Shown one piece after another: positions 12,327-25,170 of a stretch of 64,000 nucleotides of DNA. Positions within the stretch are counted from its first letter, which is position 1. The number at the start of each line of letters is the position of its first letter. The notes under the pieces were generated by a model. That model worked only from the letters and a program-made list of their open reading frames with translations. It was not told the DNA's origin and did not search any database. The stretch lies in NCBI GenBank assembly GCA_932521035.1, contig OW051493.1, forward strand, positions 2,108,001 to 2,172,000, in the 5' to 3' direction. This DNA is from Oscheius dolichura. Lineage: Eukaryota; Nematoda; Chromadorea; Rhabditida; Rhabditidae. The translations under genes and the position numbers were made by a program.

Positions 12327-13699
12327 CCCAACAGCGTAGTGGACAAAGAATAAAGTAAAGTAGTGGAGACGAAACAAAGCAGTAGCGATTTGGTGTTAAT
12401 TTTGCCTTTCCTGTTTAGAATATCTGGCTACCGTATAAAAGAGCCCCAGATCTTTCCCTCCCTTTCCCTGTCGGAGAAGCAGCACGTGACCACGTGATTC
12501 CTAGCTCGTCTCAAGCAGTTCATGTCGTAATTTGTCCAACTTTTTGGCAGCCTCTCCATCACCGCCACCTAATGGGCTTCTCCGAAATTTTGGGGCTTGC
12601 TCTTCGCACCTGTTCTCCCGCCTTCACTCTTCCAAGGGCTAATTGCTCCGTCCGGATTCGTTCTTCTTCCCCTTTTCCCGTCCTGTACCCTTCCTCTAGT
12701 CTCCTTCTCCTCATAAATGTATTAGTTTCTTGATGTTTTACTCCCTCCCTCTCCATTTTTTAGCCAGAAAGGAAGAGAGCAAGGTCCTTCCAGTTATATT
12801 GACGGAGCCGATTGGGATTTTCGTTATTGCCTCCTCCGCCGAGAGTACTTCCCCCACTCTCTTTCCCTCTCGGGAGAACTCTTACTTACTGCTTCCCAAA
12901 AAGGGCAACTTTCTTTGTGTCAATGATCCGCTTCTGACTGTTGTCTTATCTATTTTCTTTGAAACGGAAGGTTTTTCCTGAAATTCTCGAATTTTTCGCT
13001 TACTTTCCTCTGAAAATTGATCTTTTCTCTCCAAGTCTTACTCTTAGATGGTCGAATAAGAAATGGTCAGATTTAGGAATATTTACGTTTGCCGTGAAAG
13101 ACAACAAATCCAAATTTTTTTTATTATCTTGGAGAGTTTCGCGGTACGGCGATCAACATAACATTGTTTCTGCTGCTGTTCACTACTTTATGGTATCAAC
13201 GAAACTTTTGAAAAGTTGAAGAATGATACATCAATGAAAATTCAAGTCTCGAACTATTTATGTTTATTTTAGAGCATGACTGATCCTATTTTTTGACTAC
13301 CTCTTCCAAGAGTAAGACTTTGTTACTGTAGCGGGCAGGGATGGCGTCGGGGCTGCTCATAGAATGTGATAATTACAAGGGCTCATCATGGTAGTAGTAC
13401 GGCTTTTCCCCTACCATACTTTGTCTATTGTCCACAGCAAACAAGCTAAACGTAGATTTGGTGGAACGCCTATCTCTTTATCAAAAAATAATCCCAAATC
13501 TCGAAATATTTATGCCAAACTTGAAGATAAAAAAACTTTTCAATCAAATATTGCCATGTCTTTTATGATATTCTTGTCGTTAACAGTTTTATTGACTCAT
13601 CTCAAGGTTAATAGACGCTCTACTACTTCTCACCTTTCCTCGTTTACAGCTCATCAATTCTAAGACAACAAACGTGATGCCCAGTTCTTTTCTAGTGTT

Positions 13700-14780
13700 A
13701 TTTTTTTTACAATTTCATGAATAGGATAAATATGACCTGCCCTCATCTAATCCACTTTGTCTCATGCAATCGAGTGGCAGTACAGTAATCCGTATCTCTA
13801 AAATCGCTCCCTCTTTCCATCTTTTCCTGATCGTTGTTCCATCTTACTCCCAAGTTTGTTCTTTTGTGGTTGCTCTCATGTTTTGGGATTCCTTTAAAGT
13901 TTTCTATTCTTCTCTCTCTTTCAATCATTTTTACTCAACAAATGGATGAAATTTTCTAATTATCTTCAACTTTTTTTTTCTAATTTTCATGGATAGCCTA
14001 AATATTAGCAGTCCATTCACTGTACTAGTCTAATTATAAACCTAAGCATTCCAGTAATTCTCCTACCTGTAAATTGGTCCCTCCTCCTCATTTCTCCCCG
14101 CTCTTCTCACCATCGAAATATCTTCTCCTACTTTCACGATGATAAGAGTTTTTTTCTGTTCTGGCAGCCTCTTTTAACGTCTGTTTGTCTCTTCACTCTA
14201 ATCTGACGATCTTCTTATTCGTTTTCCATGCATTCATGTTTTTCTTAGTGGCAACATAAATATTAACTGCGGCCATCTAATTCATTAGGTCGTCTACATC
14301 CTACCCCTAATAATGGGGAGATGTCTGTGTGTCTGTCTGTCTGTCTGTCTGTCTGTATGACCTGTCGTCTGTACGGATTTACCGGTCGAAAGTGAGAGAA
14401 GCAGACATTTCGACCGTCAGGTTTTATCCGACTGTCAAAGGTTATTCGACAAGAAAATTTTTTTGGGAAGGGGGAGCCGGCGCTGCCGACTGTCTTTCGA
14501 TCGAGTTGTTAACCCCAGCGCCGTCGAAGACGGCCGGAGGCATACTTGTCTCTAAAATAGTCTCCTCTTCCCGTTTCTTCTGCACTCTTCTTCCTCAAAT
14601 TTATTTAGAAATTGACCCCGACCATTCTAATGTTTTGGAATTTCTTTAAAGTCTTCGGTTCTCCTTTCAATTTCATTCAGATGTCGGCATCTAATGCAGT
14701 CTTTATTTTTTCTAATTTTCACGGATAACATAAATATTAGCCGTCTTTACGCCCTGTACTAATCTAAGTCTAAACCTGTA
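13700..14780 (+). repeat. block of diverged tandem units with TTTTCA and ATAAATATTAG
   Basis: Units at about 13706, 13985, 14231 and 14716 share a ttttcatggatagcctaaat-like phrase, with longer shared text near 14020-14090 and 14750-14815 (tgtactaatct, aattcttctacct, aattggtccctc). Spacing is irregular, 250-700 bp. Confidence 0.55.
14321..14357 (+). repeat. (TGTC)n microsatellite
   Basis: About seven units of tctg/gtct with minor interruptions. This is a simple repeat with no other feature visible. Confidence 0.9.
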
Positions 14781-16868
14781 CCATCCAATAATTCTTCTAC
14801 CTAAAATTGGTCCCTCTCCCCTATTTCTCCCCTTCTTCTCTCCTCTCGCCATCCAAATTGCCGCTGTCCGTCTTCTCCCCCCTTCTGCTATCCCCAGTTA
14901 GTCTCAGTTTGTAGATGGCAGCTGTCCTCCCTCCCGCCCTCTGCTCACCACAAGGGAGAGCCCATCAGAGCGCGTTTATTGCTGCCAAGCCATCGTCCCC
15001 CGGCGTTTAATTATTTGTCCTCCCGTCCATTTCACACCTTCTGTACAAAGAGGAGCCTTCCCCCGTCATCCCGAGACACTTTGAAGGATTACCCTAATTC
15101 TCGACCCGTCGAAAGCATGTCGGAGCCTCATTTTGGCTCTTCCTCGAAGCAATTGCTTCTCTGCCAGATGTCGTTCCTTCTTTCGCTTCAGGACCTCTTT
15201 AATTCTTTTTCTGTCCTTCCCTCCCCCAGGGAGAGGGGATGTGAATCATGTTGATCGATAGAAAGGGGGAAGAAGTTCAAGATTGACATGTGTTCCCAGC
15301 TCTGGTCTGGGGCGACATCCGCGTGTCTCTCTCTCCCCTCCCTCGACCTCCTGGGGGATTCGACGAGAGACGAAAGAAATCACTTCAAAACCGCCGAATA
15401 ACTCACTCAACTGGCCGGCTTTGTCCTCTCTTTTACCCGCGACAATTCACAAAATTTGAAACGGGAAGAAGGGCGCACGTCCGCGTCTTCTGCTCTTCTG
15501 AACTTTATCAAGTAGCCTTGTTACCTCTGAAATGAAGTCGAGAATCCCTTTGCTTCATCTCTCGTCATTTTTTTGTGTTCCTTTTTATCGATAAAATGGG
15601 TGAAGACCGAATTTTCAGTTATTGACAATCAATTCTGAACAATCAAATTTAGCCAGTTCGTTTAGAAAAGAACAAAACAAATAGAAAACATTGACAGACC
15701 CTATATGGTCTAAATAACTCACTCAACTAGCCGCCGCGCTACATTACAAGGCGATTTTTATGTTTTGTCTTTGGGAGAAAAGGAGAAAAAGACTGAAGCT
15801 TGTCATTATATCCGTGACGATTATATTGACATCCAAAAATAGAGCTTGATAAGAAACTGTTATGAGAAACTGAGGACACAGAAGGACAAAAGCAAACATT
15901 TTTTTGTCAGTTTTCCATGATGGGCTCGAATTGTGGAAAGAATTGTATTCTCCTAATAAGTACATTAGCATTTTCTTTTTCGAATAAGTTTCGCCATTCA
16001 CATAAAGCAATTCTCCTTCTGTTTATCTCTACTTCTGCGATTCCGCACGTATGTTGCGTCTATTCCCCATCAAATCCGCCATCCCTGTGTATATTCCTGG
16101 CTTCTCTCCTAGCCTTTCCCTTGTCTTCCATCACTTTCCCCTCCTCTTCCCCTCGTCACTTCTTCTCCTTGTCAGTTGGTTCACTTTTCGACAGCTGGTC
16201 TTCATCCTCTAACAAGCGATAACATGACAATTGGCCGATTGGCCACACAATTTCGCGGCTGCTAGATATTCCCATCCGACACTTTATTCTCCTCAACAGA
16301 GAATCCTCCTAGAAACATCTTCCTTATTTCCGTTTTTCCCTCCAAAAAACGGCTAAAGGAAGAACAATAATTCCCCGGTTATCCCCTTCCTTTTCTCGCT
16401 CTCTTCTGGAAAAACGAGGACCTGTCAGTGGCACCTGAACAACACAGACCAACTTTTCCATGTTCCATTCCCGCCATATAATTATTCCACGCGAAAGAAA
16501 CCCACTGAAGTCAACGTATGTCCGTAGTCGCGTTACAGTAATCCTACAGTACCCAGCCCCTCCTCGGCTATTTCTCTCCCTCTAGATGATAAATTTACGG
16601 AGAATTCGGTGACGTAGACCGTTTGTTGGCAAACTTTTGAGGTTAAACCGTGTTTTTTCCCTCGTTCCGACTCGCATTCCCTGCTCCCCCAACAGCTGTC
16701 CGCCGGGGATGAGGGCCCTCGTCTCCCCCCGGAGCCAGTACTTCCTTCTTTCATTTTTGTTGTCGTTTATTTTTATTTGTAGCAGTCTTCAAATAGTTCT
16801 TCCATTGCTTGATTATTTTTACTCGATTAGATTTGAACAAGGTAGTACAGTTTGGAATATTGAACAAC

Positions 16869-17598
16869 TCTTATAGAGGAGTTGCAGCGCAGGAATAAAA
16901 TCGGTTCGGAAGTTGGTCAATTGGTTACTTTTTTCATTTTGATGGTCCAAAAATATGAAAGTACCGTAATATCTGCTCATGATCGTCTCAATTCCGCTTC
17001 CAAATGGCTCATTTCACTAATTGTCAAATTATAAGAAGCCAAAATTTTATTCCAGTGCATTGTGAAATGTACTTGCAAATTCTTATAGGGGATCTGAATC
17101 GCAATAAGATACAAAATTTTGGTAAAATACCGATAATTTGTTCTGTTTTTTTATTATGTAGTACAGCCGTGTGGGAATTATCCCGAATGGCAGCGGCTAA
17201 TCAGCGAACAAAGTTTCTTTTTTATTGTATCGAGTTCTCTATAAGATTTTGTACAACTTCATACAAACATTTTGTAGAATTCAGCATATTTCAAACCACA
17301 ATCTTACCGTAATCCTAACGATCAAATGTTTCTTTTCGTCGTTTTCGTGATTTTGATGTAGCTGTCACCAAGCAATACATTTTGAAACTTGGAGAAATTC
17401 TTATAGGAAACTTGAAGCGCAGGAATAGAATTGGTTGGAAAGTCGGCCAATTGTTTGATTTTTTCCATTTATTTGCTCCAAAAATATGAAAATACTGTAA
17501 CGTCTTCTCATTCAGATTTTCTTGATTTATTGTATATGTCGACAATGGAAACAATGATTTTATGATGTTCTAGAAATTCTTATAGCGAACTTGATACA
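16869..17598 (-). promoter_or_regulatory. minus-strand array of TGTTTCA-N6-CTATAAG motifs, block 1
   Basis: Read on the minus strand, copies occur at about 16869-16888, 17082-17101, 17400-17419 and 17579-17598. Examples are cgattca-gatccc-ctataag, gcttca-agtttc-ctataag and tgtatca-agttcg-ctataag. The spacer is six bases in each of these. Flanking text is partly duplicated between units (near 16895-16980 and 17428-17510). Interpretation as small-RNA promoters is inference. Confidence 0.45.
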
Positions 17599-17654
17599 AT
17601 AGAACAAAAATTACCTTTGCTCGATGATTAGCCGCTGTCAGTTGAATCCTTTCT

Positions 17655-17746
17655 CGCGCGGCTGCACCCGTAGAATCTCGGCAGCTAGAGGGGATGTTCA
17701 TGTTACGTAAGGGCCTTCCATCTGCCGAGATTTTACGGGTTCCGCC
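17655..17746. repeat. family A hairpin element, copy 2
   Basis: Left stem gctgcacccgtagaatctcg at 17661. Right stem ctgccgagattttacgggtt near 17722-17741. The loop is about 40 bp and unrelated to other copies. Confidence 0.85.
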
Positions 17747-18278
17747 TTCAAAAACGTCATTAGAGTTCGCAGTAGGTCCCCCCGGCCCCCTCCCCCTCTA
17801 AAAAGTTCTCTAGCCGGATGTGTCCAATTAATTTTCTCGCCTGTCGGTCGGCCGTCTCCCAGAGAGAAGAGAGCTAGACAGATTTATGCGTCGAGTTCGC
17901 TCTCATCCTAATGAGACGTGGCCATTATTCGCGAACTCGTCTGTCTTCCCATCTCACACGCCTACTCCTTTTTATCCCCCCTTGAACTCTTGGGGAGGAA
18001 CCCCCTCCTCTTCTTTGTTTTTGTCGATTTCAGGGAGGGAGGAGGGAGGGGAGAGAGAGTGGGAGCAGAGGCTAATTAGAGAAATATTATCCCGGGATGG
18101 GGAATAGGCAGACGGCCGGGAGAGGCACCAGGTCAACAAATTTCCCACACAGCAGACAACTTTTCACCTCCTCTTTTTATTCGAGAAGCCAAAAACAAAA
18201 AGTATCAAATATTTTGCCTTTTCTTCTAGATTTTGAAACCCACCTTGAAATGACTAACATTAGAAGTACCCAGCAAAA

Positions 18279-20167
18279 TTTATAGGAGCCTCGAAACTTT
18301 CAAAATTCCTCTAAAAAATCCGCTCTTCTATCACTTTTCCGTCTTTTTTATTATTTTTCACTGAACCTTGAAAATGACTCTTGTAAACATCGCGCAGACA
18401 GGTTAGAAATCCTTGTAATTGATAACTTTTTATTGAACCACCGCCAATTCAAAATTGATCATATCAAATACTCGGAGTTTAGTTTTATAACTACCATAGA
18501 ATATTGAAAATCCAAAAGAAAGTATTCAATCTCTCGCTACCTTTGTACTTTTTATTTTCCGTAATTCATTGACTGTAAACATCGGCCGATTCTGAATGTC
18601 TATCACAAAATCGTAGAAGTTGCTAATTTATGCCTCCCGTGAAACACGAATTGTTCTAGCGGCTCCGCCTTACTAAACTCAAACGTTGTTGTTTATTTTT
18701 ATCGTTTTGCTGTAACTTGATAAGGCGAATATTTCCAACGAAAAGTGAGCATTATACCAATTGCACTAGTTTATAATCATCGCAAAACTTGAAAATGGCT
18801 AAAGTTCCTAGTTACTTTCCCATTTCTAAAACTATTTCTTTGGCTCTTGAAAAAGGAAATTGTTTCCCATCGAAATGTTTGTGCAGTTCTTTTAGAATTC
18901 CTATTTTACTGCTACGCTTGTAAACACCGTGCAGATATCTTTTTGAACTTTCTTGTGAGAGATTTCCGGTATTTCCTGACCTCGCGACAGTAATAAATCT
19001 GTTAGCAGTCGATTTTATTAGAAACACAGCTAATCCGTGAATATTTGTAGCACTGCTGGTCATTTTTTCGATTCCTTTTTACTTTTCACTGTAACTTGAA
19101 ATGGTCGAACTTTTGGGTGATAATATTGGATGGATCGCTTTTTGGTAGTTATTGTGTAGACATTGGTCAAACTGTTCCCCCTCCCTCTATTCCATCCCTC
19201 TTTCCGTCCCCGATCTCCGCTCTAGCTGGACTTTATTCATTTATTCTGCATCTTTCCTTACACTACACACATAGTTGGGAAACCAGGGACTATGATGATG
19301 AAGGGGTGGCCCCGGTTGGAGGGAAAGGAAAGGATTCAGTGAAACGTTTTTGGGATAATAGCAAACGGTAGAAAAATATAGTAGTGTTGTGCAGCAATCA
19401 ATCAGCCTTCGAATATAACGAAGAAATTTTATAGCGATATTGAAACATCTCTAATCTCTAACATTTCCCCCTTTGAATTTCCCGACTTTTTTTCACACAA
19501 ATTGATGTCGAGCACAATGAGTGACCGTGCAATTTCTTCAAAAATATGATTAATGCCCCTATAGTAACAGTAAAACTCCGTTAAAATAGAATATTTCAAA
19601 GCCACAGAGCCGACTCCGAAATAGCCGAGAAAGGAGACTTTATGGCAGTGTTGAGGCATTATCGAAATCCTTATGTTTTTATTATTCTTCATCACCTTCT
19701 TTCCACACCGTTTTTGATCTGCCAATCATTGAAAGGTGGAAAGCGAATACTAATAACTGAAGCTACTTTATGGCCACAGTGAAACATTTCCTATTTTTTG
19801 GGGGGATTTGTTCGATAAATATTGGCTCCACCTCCTCCCAAAGGAGGTTTCCTTACCATTTGGCTCTGTGAGTTTCTGAGAAGTGAATTCTTTTATGGAC
19901 ACTTCATGGAAAAATGGAATGTTGCAAAGATGGGCATAACAGCATACACAGCAACTATCACAGTTGCGGAGACTCTTTATGACAGCATTGGAACATTTCC
20001 AATTTTTATTCAAAATGCGCAAAATCGAAATTCACGAAAAACAAATTTAATGCATGAGATCCGAAAGCGGGAAATGTACGGCAAACCTATTTCTTTTGGA
20101 AAAATAAAACTATAAAACCAAGTGACATTGAAAAATGCCGAAAAGCTTTTATGGGAATATCGGAACG
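18279..20167 (-). promoter_or_regulatory. minus-strand array of TGTTTCA-N6-CTATAAA/CCATAAAG motifs, block 2
   Basis: Minus-strand copies lie near 18279, 18627, 19427, 19639, 19766, 19976 and 20147. The clearest are tgtttca-atatcg-ctataaaa (19427-19447), tgtttca-ctgtgg-ccataaag (19766-19786) and tgtttca-cgggag-gcataaat (18627-18646). Sequence outside the motif differs between copies. Spacing is roughly 120-800 bp. Confidence 0.45.
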
Positions 20168-20763
20168 TTTTCGATTTATTACTGTTTCCAATACATATGG
20201 GATCCAATTTCCAATTTTTCTGTGTTCTCACAGTCACTAGACTTATTGTATTACTACTCGAAAAATGGATAAATTACCTCTTCTTATAATATAACTGTTT
20301 CTTCTTTCAATCTTTCCCCGCACCCAAAAATTAAAATAACAACACCAAATTCCGCTCTTTTACTTCTTCACTGGTTGAAAAGCCTCAAAGATTAGAAATT
20401 TCCCAATCCCCCTCCGGAATCCATGAAATCTCGCTTCTTTTCATCTCTCCTTCAAAAGGCGCCATGTCCGGGGGGTTGTCCGCCCTCGCCCGGCTGTCAC
20501 AATGGAACAGATCACTATTTTATGGTCGGTAAGGCTTCCCCTCTGGCTCTTTCTCCCGTATTTTGTTCCCTTCTTCTGTTTTCCATAACCTATTAGTCTC
20601 TGTCTCTCTCTCCTGGGAGGGGAGGGAGGGAGGGCCGGATTCCCACGGGCCTTAGCCATTCAAATCCCTCTGGCCGGCTCTCCCCGACTCTTTTCTTCTT
20701 CCCTCTCTTTGTTTTCCCTTCCTTTTTCTGATATTTTACCTTAAGGGGAGAATGACCTACTGA

Positions 20764-21280
20764 ATGTCGGATCTAGACCACGAGATGACCTCGTTGGACT
20801 CGGCCCCGCCGGAGACTTTCAGCGCCAGTGATCCGCCCTCGGCGCCGTTGACCTTTCGCGCCCCGCCGGTGTCTAACTGTGCTCGGAGTATTATCGACAG
20901 AAAGTTGAGGAAATTCGCCTCGGAGACGTCTTTCGTCACGGAAACAGCCAGCGAGAGCAGCCTCGAGAGGGAAGTTCCCTCCAGGACCCGGGTCTTTACC
21001 GTCCGCCCGGTCACCAAGATCAATGGAGGGGCTGTGCGACGGAAGAGACACGACTCCGATGCCAGTGGAAGTGCCGGGTCGGATCTGACCGTAGCCAGCG
21101 GAGCGGCGACCCCGAGACGACTCAGAAGACCCAAAAGCAGCGGCGAGATGCATACCAGCCTGACTTCGGCGACTATCCACTCCTTGGAGTCGGCGGCCGC
21201 TGGGGTTGTGGAGACCCGACGGCCTTCCCACGTCTATATGATGGACGACGACTCGGTACACGAGTTCGAGGACGATGATG
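20764..21280 (+). CDS. SLC4 alternative first exon D (isoform N-terminus)
   Basis: A 517-base exon starting at ATG 20764 and ending at a GTGAGT donor in phase 1. It encodes 172 residues rich in serine, threonine, proline and arginine, beginning MSDLDHEMTSLDSAPPETFS and ending in an acidic tail (MMDDDSVHEFEDDD). GC content and codon use differ sharply from the AT-rich flanks, which supports coding. Joined to 27201 it gives a 949-residue transporter with junction DDD-DEYDNV. The region is cytosolic and probably disordered; basic and serine-rich patches such as RRKRHDSDAS look like phosphorylation-prone sequence, but no domain is recognised. A pyrimidine-rich stretch upstream (20.4-20.75 kb) could contain its promoter. 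Confidence 0.75.
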
Positions 21281-24200
21281 GTGAGTCTTCTTTGTTAGAA
21301 ATGTAAGACAATGAGGAAAAATGATTCATCCAGAGTAAAATAGGGTAAAAGGGGAGCTTTCTGTGCAAAATGTGCTCTTTTTGGGTAAAAGGGAAGGAAC
21401 GGAAGAGTTTGAATTGGGGAAAGTCCATGACCCAATAGTAGCCTCTAGGTTGAAGAGAACTTAAGTATTGAGTAAAACGAGAAAAATATCGAGTCTTGGC
21501 TAATTTCAATCAGTTGCCTTATTGTTTTCATTCATGTTCCAGAATAGTACATATAAAGTCTTGTTTAGGTTTGTTTTCAATTATTCAATGCAACACTTAT
21601 TTTTTATGAGCTACTCCTTGAAATATTGAAGATCCTCGTGGAGATGGTGATTTTGTTTCAATAATTCTATAAAATTCGGCACTCGTTTGTTGTGGGCTCC
21701 TCGTCTTTTTAGTCAATTGTTTCCCCTTGTATCCTTCATTTGACACATATAAACTCTTCTTTATGTTGAGTTCTCATTATAAAAAACAAATTGGAACCCA
21801 AAAAAAAGAACGATATGATTATTTCTATTCGATGGCGACTGATCCCCTCCGAAACTTTCCTATACGAAGCTTCCTTTGTTTTAGTAATTCCATAAAAACA
21901 AGCAATGAAAGAATAAAGCGATGGAATGAATTGTGACTTCTTCAGCAATCGTTTTACTGTCCACGTTTCATATTATATTCACGTACAGCATTTACGCTTT
22001 CATTTGATTTTAGTTTTCACTAATCAGAAGTTATAACCAAAAATGATTGAATAAGGAGAAAAACGGGAAGCAGAGGTTTGAGAGGACGAACCTAGGATAA
22101 TCTCGATAGAACTCTTCGAAAAATAGAAATTTCTTATTAGAGAGTCGTTCAGTTTCAGCAATTCTATTAATATTGACTGATTCCAAGTTCAATTGTTGTT
22201 GCCATCCGTGGTAGATCAGAAAAAAGAAAGTCTTCTAATCAGTTCGAATTTGTTATTTTATAGGGCTTTTTCTACTTGTATTTATTATCAAAACGGTATT
22301 TTATAAATAATTTACAATTAAACAGTCACCGAAACATCGGAAAGAGATCAAAATGTGTCTCATTCCAGCCGGACAATATGCCATCCTCTCTCTCTTCTTT
22401 TCTCTTCTCTGCTCGCCGCCACACAATGTAATCTGGTTTTGTTTTCGTCCATCAATCCACCCTCGCTTGCTCGTTCCCGATTAAATTATTCAGTAGTGTC
22501 GACGAAGAGGGACTTTGGCATTCGGGGAGGGAGCTAGAGCCGAAAAAAATTGAAAAGAGAGGGTGGTCTAATCAGCCAACAGGAGAGGGAGAGCGCACTT
22601 TTGGAGGCTTCTCCTCCCGTTGCGTAGAGGCTAGTGCCTCTTCAAAAGATAGAAAAAACGTTTCCCCTTCTAGAGAAACAAACTGTTTCAGCACTTCTAT
22701 GTAATGTTCTCCGCTCCTAGCCTTTTGTTATATGTATTTCTGCTACAAAATATCCAAATTCTCCTCACCCCGTCGTCTTTCTGTTCTGTTTCCTCCAAAT
22801 CTTCGCTTCTAGAAATCTCACCAGTTTCAGCACTCCTATAACATTCCTCGTTGTCTATTCTGGGGGATAAATTCTAGTTCTATACATCAATTGTAATATT
22901 TTCCGTTTTATAGAGAACTTATAACAAGAGAAACGCCTATTCCTCACTGTATTTATCAAAAGAGAATCTAAAACAGCAACGTTCCCTGCCATCTATGGAC
23001 ATTTGGTAGATAATTTGTCTCACAGTTGCTCCGCTGCGTCAGTACTTCTATTTGAAGTGATCGTTACAGCAGTTACTTGTTTGCTTATACTTTGAATAAT
23101 AGAACGAATCTTTTTTTCTTCATGATGGTAATAGTTATTCAAGCTTTCTTGGTAAATATCTCTAAAATGCCTCTCTACTTCTAGAGTAGGCTATTTATTT
23201 CAGTAACTCTATGAAAGTTGGCTACCTGTCAAAGAAGCTGTTTGCACGCAACAGGAAGAGGTTACTCCTAGGTCAAGACTTCAAATTATTTGGATGCTTG
23301 GATCTTATTTTCCTTCAGTCGATTTGGCCAAAAACTAAATTCTGGTTCAAAAAATTTTCTATAATCCGTGTTCTATCAAAATCTTATAAATGGAGAGAGC
23401 GGCTTTTATCGTTTGGAAATCGTCATTCGAATGAGCAATATTGAAAACGTTATCTTCCCCAGCTATCTTTCAGCTTCTTTTAGGAAACTTTCTAAAAATG
23501 CTTCCCAAGTTTAGTTACAAAACTCATTTGTTTCGATCTTACTATTTGAGCCACTGACTATCAAGAATTTTGCTAAATCTTCTACTCATGCAACGCAATA
23601 AAAACATTTTCCAAGTTCTAAGAATTATCTGTAGCGTACGTTTCATTGGCGGCTTATATTTGAACAATGCATCAGCCCACACTAGTAAGCCATTGCTTTT
23701 GCTACACACCTTCTGCTCTTTTTAGGAAATTCTTTCGAGTATAGAGAAAAGCAGCTGTTTCAGCCCTTCTAAGAAAGAAAGGAAAGGCGTGACTTCTATC
23801 TCGCCTCCTCTTCTTTCCAAACCATAATCCTTGTCAATTCTCAGTTCTCCCCAGTTCTTCTCTCCCTTGTTATACTTCATTCCTCTGCTGTCGTTTGTCC
23901 CGGCTCCAGTCCAAGTCCATTTCCTCTAGCCTCTCCCCGATCACACACACAAAGCCTACTCATTTGGCTGGTGGTCTGTTAGCTGGGAGGAAGATCCCCC
24001 TCCCCCAAAAAAGGACTACTCCTCTCGGCGAGAGGGCATAAACTTCTCGGGCCTCTTCTCCTTTCACAAGGCTCTTCTTCGGATGGCGTTCCAAATCTAA
24101 TAAACTACTAGGGAGGAGAGGGCCGGGCTGCCCGCGACATCTCCGCAATATAATCCTAGTGATACATAGGGCAGGATATCTTCGGGTTACTGTAGAATTT

Positions 24201-24365
24201 GGGACCACTTTCAATAAAAAGGATGCCATTGTCTTCTTCGATGCCCTCCTCCCCTTCATTCGGCCCCGGAATGAAAGTGAGGCCCCCCACCAGCAGCAGC
24301 AGAGAGTCCCAGAGAAAAGGGGCGGAGCCGACTCATAAAGCGCGGCAAATTGGGAATGCGAGTCG
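21281..24365 (+). other. intron-like interval with plus-strand motif array
   Basis: No coding exon is recognised between alternative exons D and E. The interval contains the plus-strand TGTTTCA-N6-CTAT array described separately, and pyrimidine-rich DNA near 23.8-24.1 kb just before exon E. Confidence 0.45.
21653..23772 (+). promoter_or_regulatory. plus-strand array of CTGTTTCA-N6-CTATAA motifs
   Basis: Copies start near 21653 (ttgtttca-ataatt-ctataaaa), 21873, 22151 (agtttca-gcaatt-ctattaa), 22683 (ctgtttca-gcactt-ctatg), 22822 (agtttca-gcactc-ctataac), 23196 (atttca-gtaact-ctatgaaa) and 23755 (ctgtttca-gccctt-ctaagaa). The 22683 and 23755 copies have the exact octamer CTGTTTCA, the core upstream motif of C. 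elegans type I 21U-RNA genes. Text after each motif is unrelated from copy to copy. A small-RNA promoter role is inferred. Confidence 0.45.
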
Positions 24366-25170
24366 ATGCTGGAGCAGCTGCATGTGAAGGTGGCAACGGA
24401 ATCGTCTCTGGCTCGTGTCGAAGGGACTCCCGTCGTCCTCAGCCATCCGTCTCCCACTACGGCTATTGTTATTCAGTCCGCTCCTCATAATCCCCTCTCT
24501 ATTTCTAATGGCAGCGACCAGCGCTCTATTCCTCCTCCCCCGGCACCCGCCGTGGCTCAAGGCATCTACGCCAAGAAGCCCAGTCCCCGGGAGAGGGTCC
24601 TCGCCCGCCGGACCAGTCATACCCTCCTCTTCGTGCCGGAATCCAACAGCCGACGGATCAGCAACGTCTCCGGCAATTCGATCGTCAGTTGTGCTAGCTG
24701 TCCCTGCCCGTCGGAGCTGTCCGAAGAGTCGGACGTCGTCACCACCGACCCCGTCACTTTCTCCCTGACTCTTTCGCCTGTTTCAAGTCGACGGAAGAGT
24801 GTTCAAACCGGCGCTCCGGCTATCGGCTTCCGTCCTGTTCGTTCCTTCGAGCGGCGAGCCAGTCAGCCGACTCTTATCCTGGCTCCAGTTTCGTCGCCTC
24901 CAGTCCAACCGGAACCGCCCTCGGCGCCGGTGACTACCGTAGCCCCGCCGGTTCTTACGGATAAGAGCAAGATGTTAACGAAGAGAGTCAGCTGGCTGTC
25001 GATGAAGAGTCTGCAAGAAGCACAACGGCGGCCCTCGTCCGGCAGTGCCCGCGGCAGCCCGTCACGGTCCAGGGCCTCTTGGGGGAGTCAGCCGCATCTA
25101 CTCGATCAGGAGCGGGAGCTTGAATCGGACACGCCGCCGCTGGACACGCTCAGCTGGAGCAATGCTGGCA
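24366..25170 (+). CDS. SLC4 alternative first exon E (long isoform N-terminus)
   Basis: The longest candidate first exon: ATG at 24366, 268 residues, phase-1 donor GTCAGT after 25170. It begins MLEQLHVKVATESSLARVEG and is serine-, proline- and arginine-rich throughout, with basic/serine patches (SRRKSV, RRPSSGSARGSPSRSRASW) near residues 130-235 and an acidic end containing ELESDTPPLDTLSWSN. It looks like a disordered regulatory tail. GC-rich coding composition contrasts with its flanks. No good acceptor precedes it, so I treat it as an initiating exon rather than an internal one. Spliced to 27201 it gives the largest product, 1045 residues. An upstream continuation from exon D cannot be excluded without transcripts. 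Confidence 0.7.

Larger units (their letters stand above)
5920..20763 (+). other. very long interval without recognised coding exons
   Basis: About 14.8 kb between candidate exons C and D. It is built from successive blocks, each with its own diverged repeat unit (about 7.2-9.2, 10.0-11.1, 13.0-14.9, 16.8-17.6 and 18.2-20.2 kb), separated by pyrimidine-rich stretches such as 9.4-9.95, 11.3-11.8, 12.5-12.8, 14.8-15.3 and 20.4-20.75 kb. Many units contain a TTTCA word followed by a TATAA-like word. I see no exon with family similarity on either strand. The long overlapping open frames near 9350-9928 are a GC- and pyrimidine-rich artefact. Confidence 0.5.
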
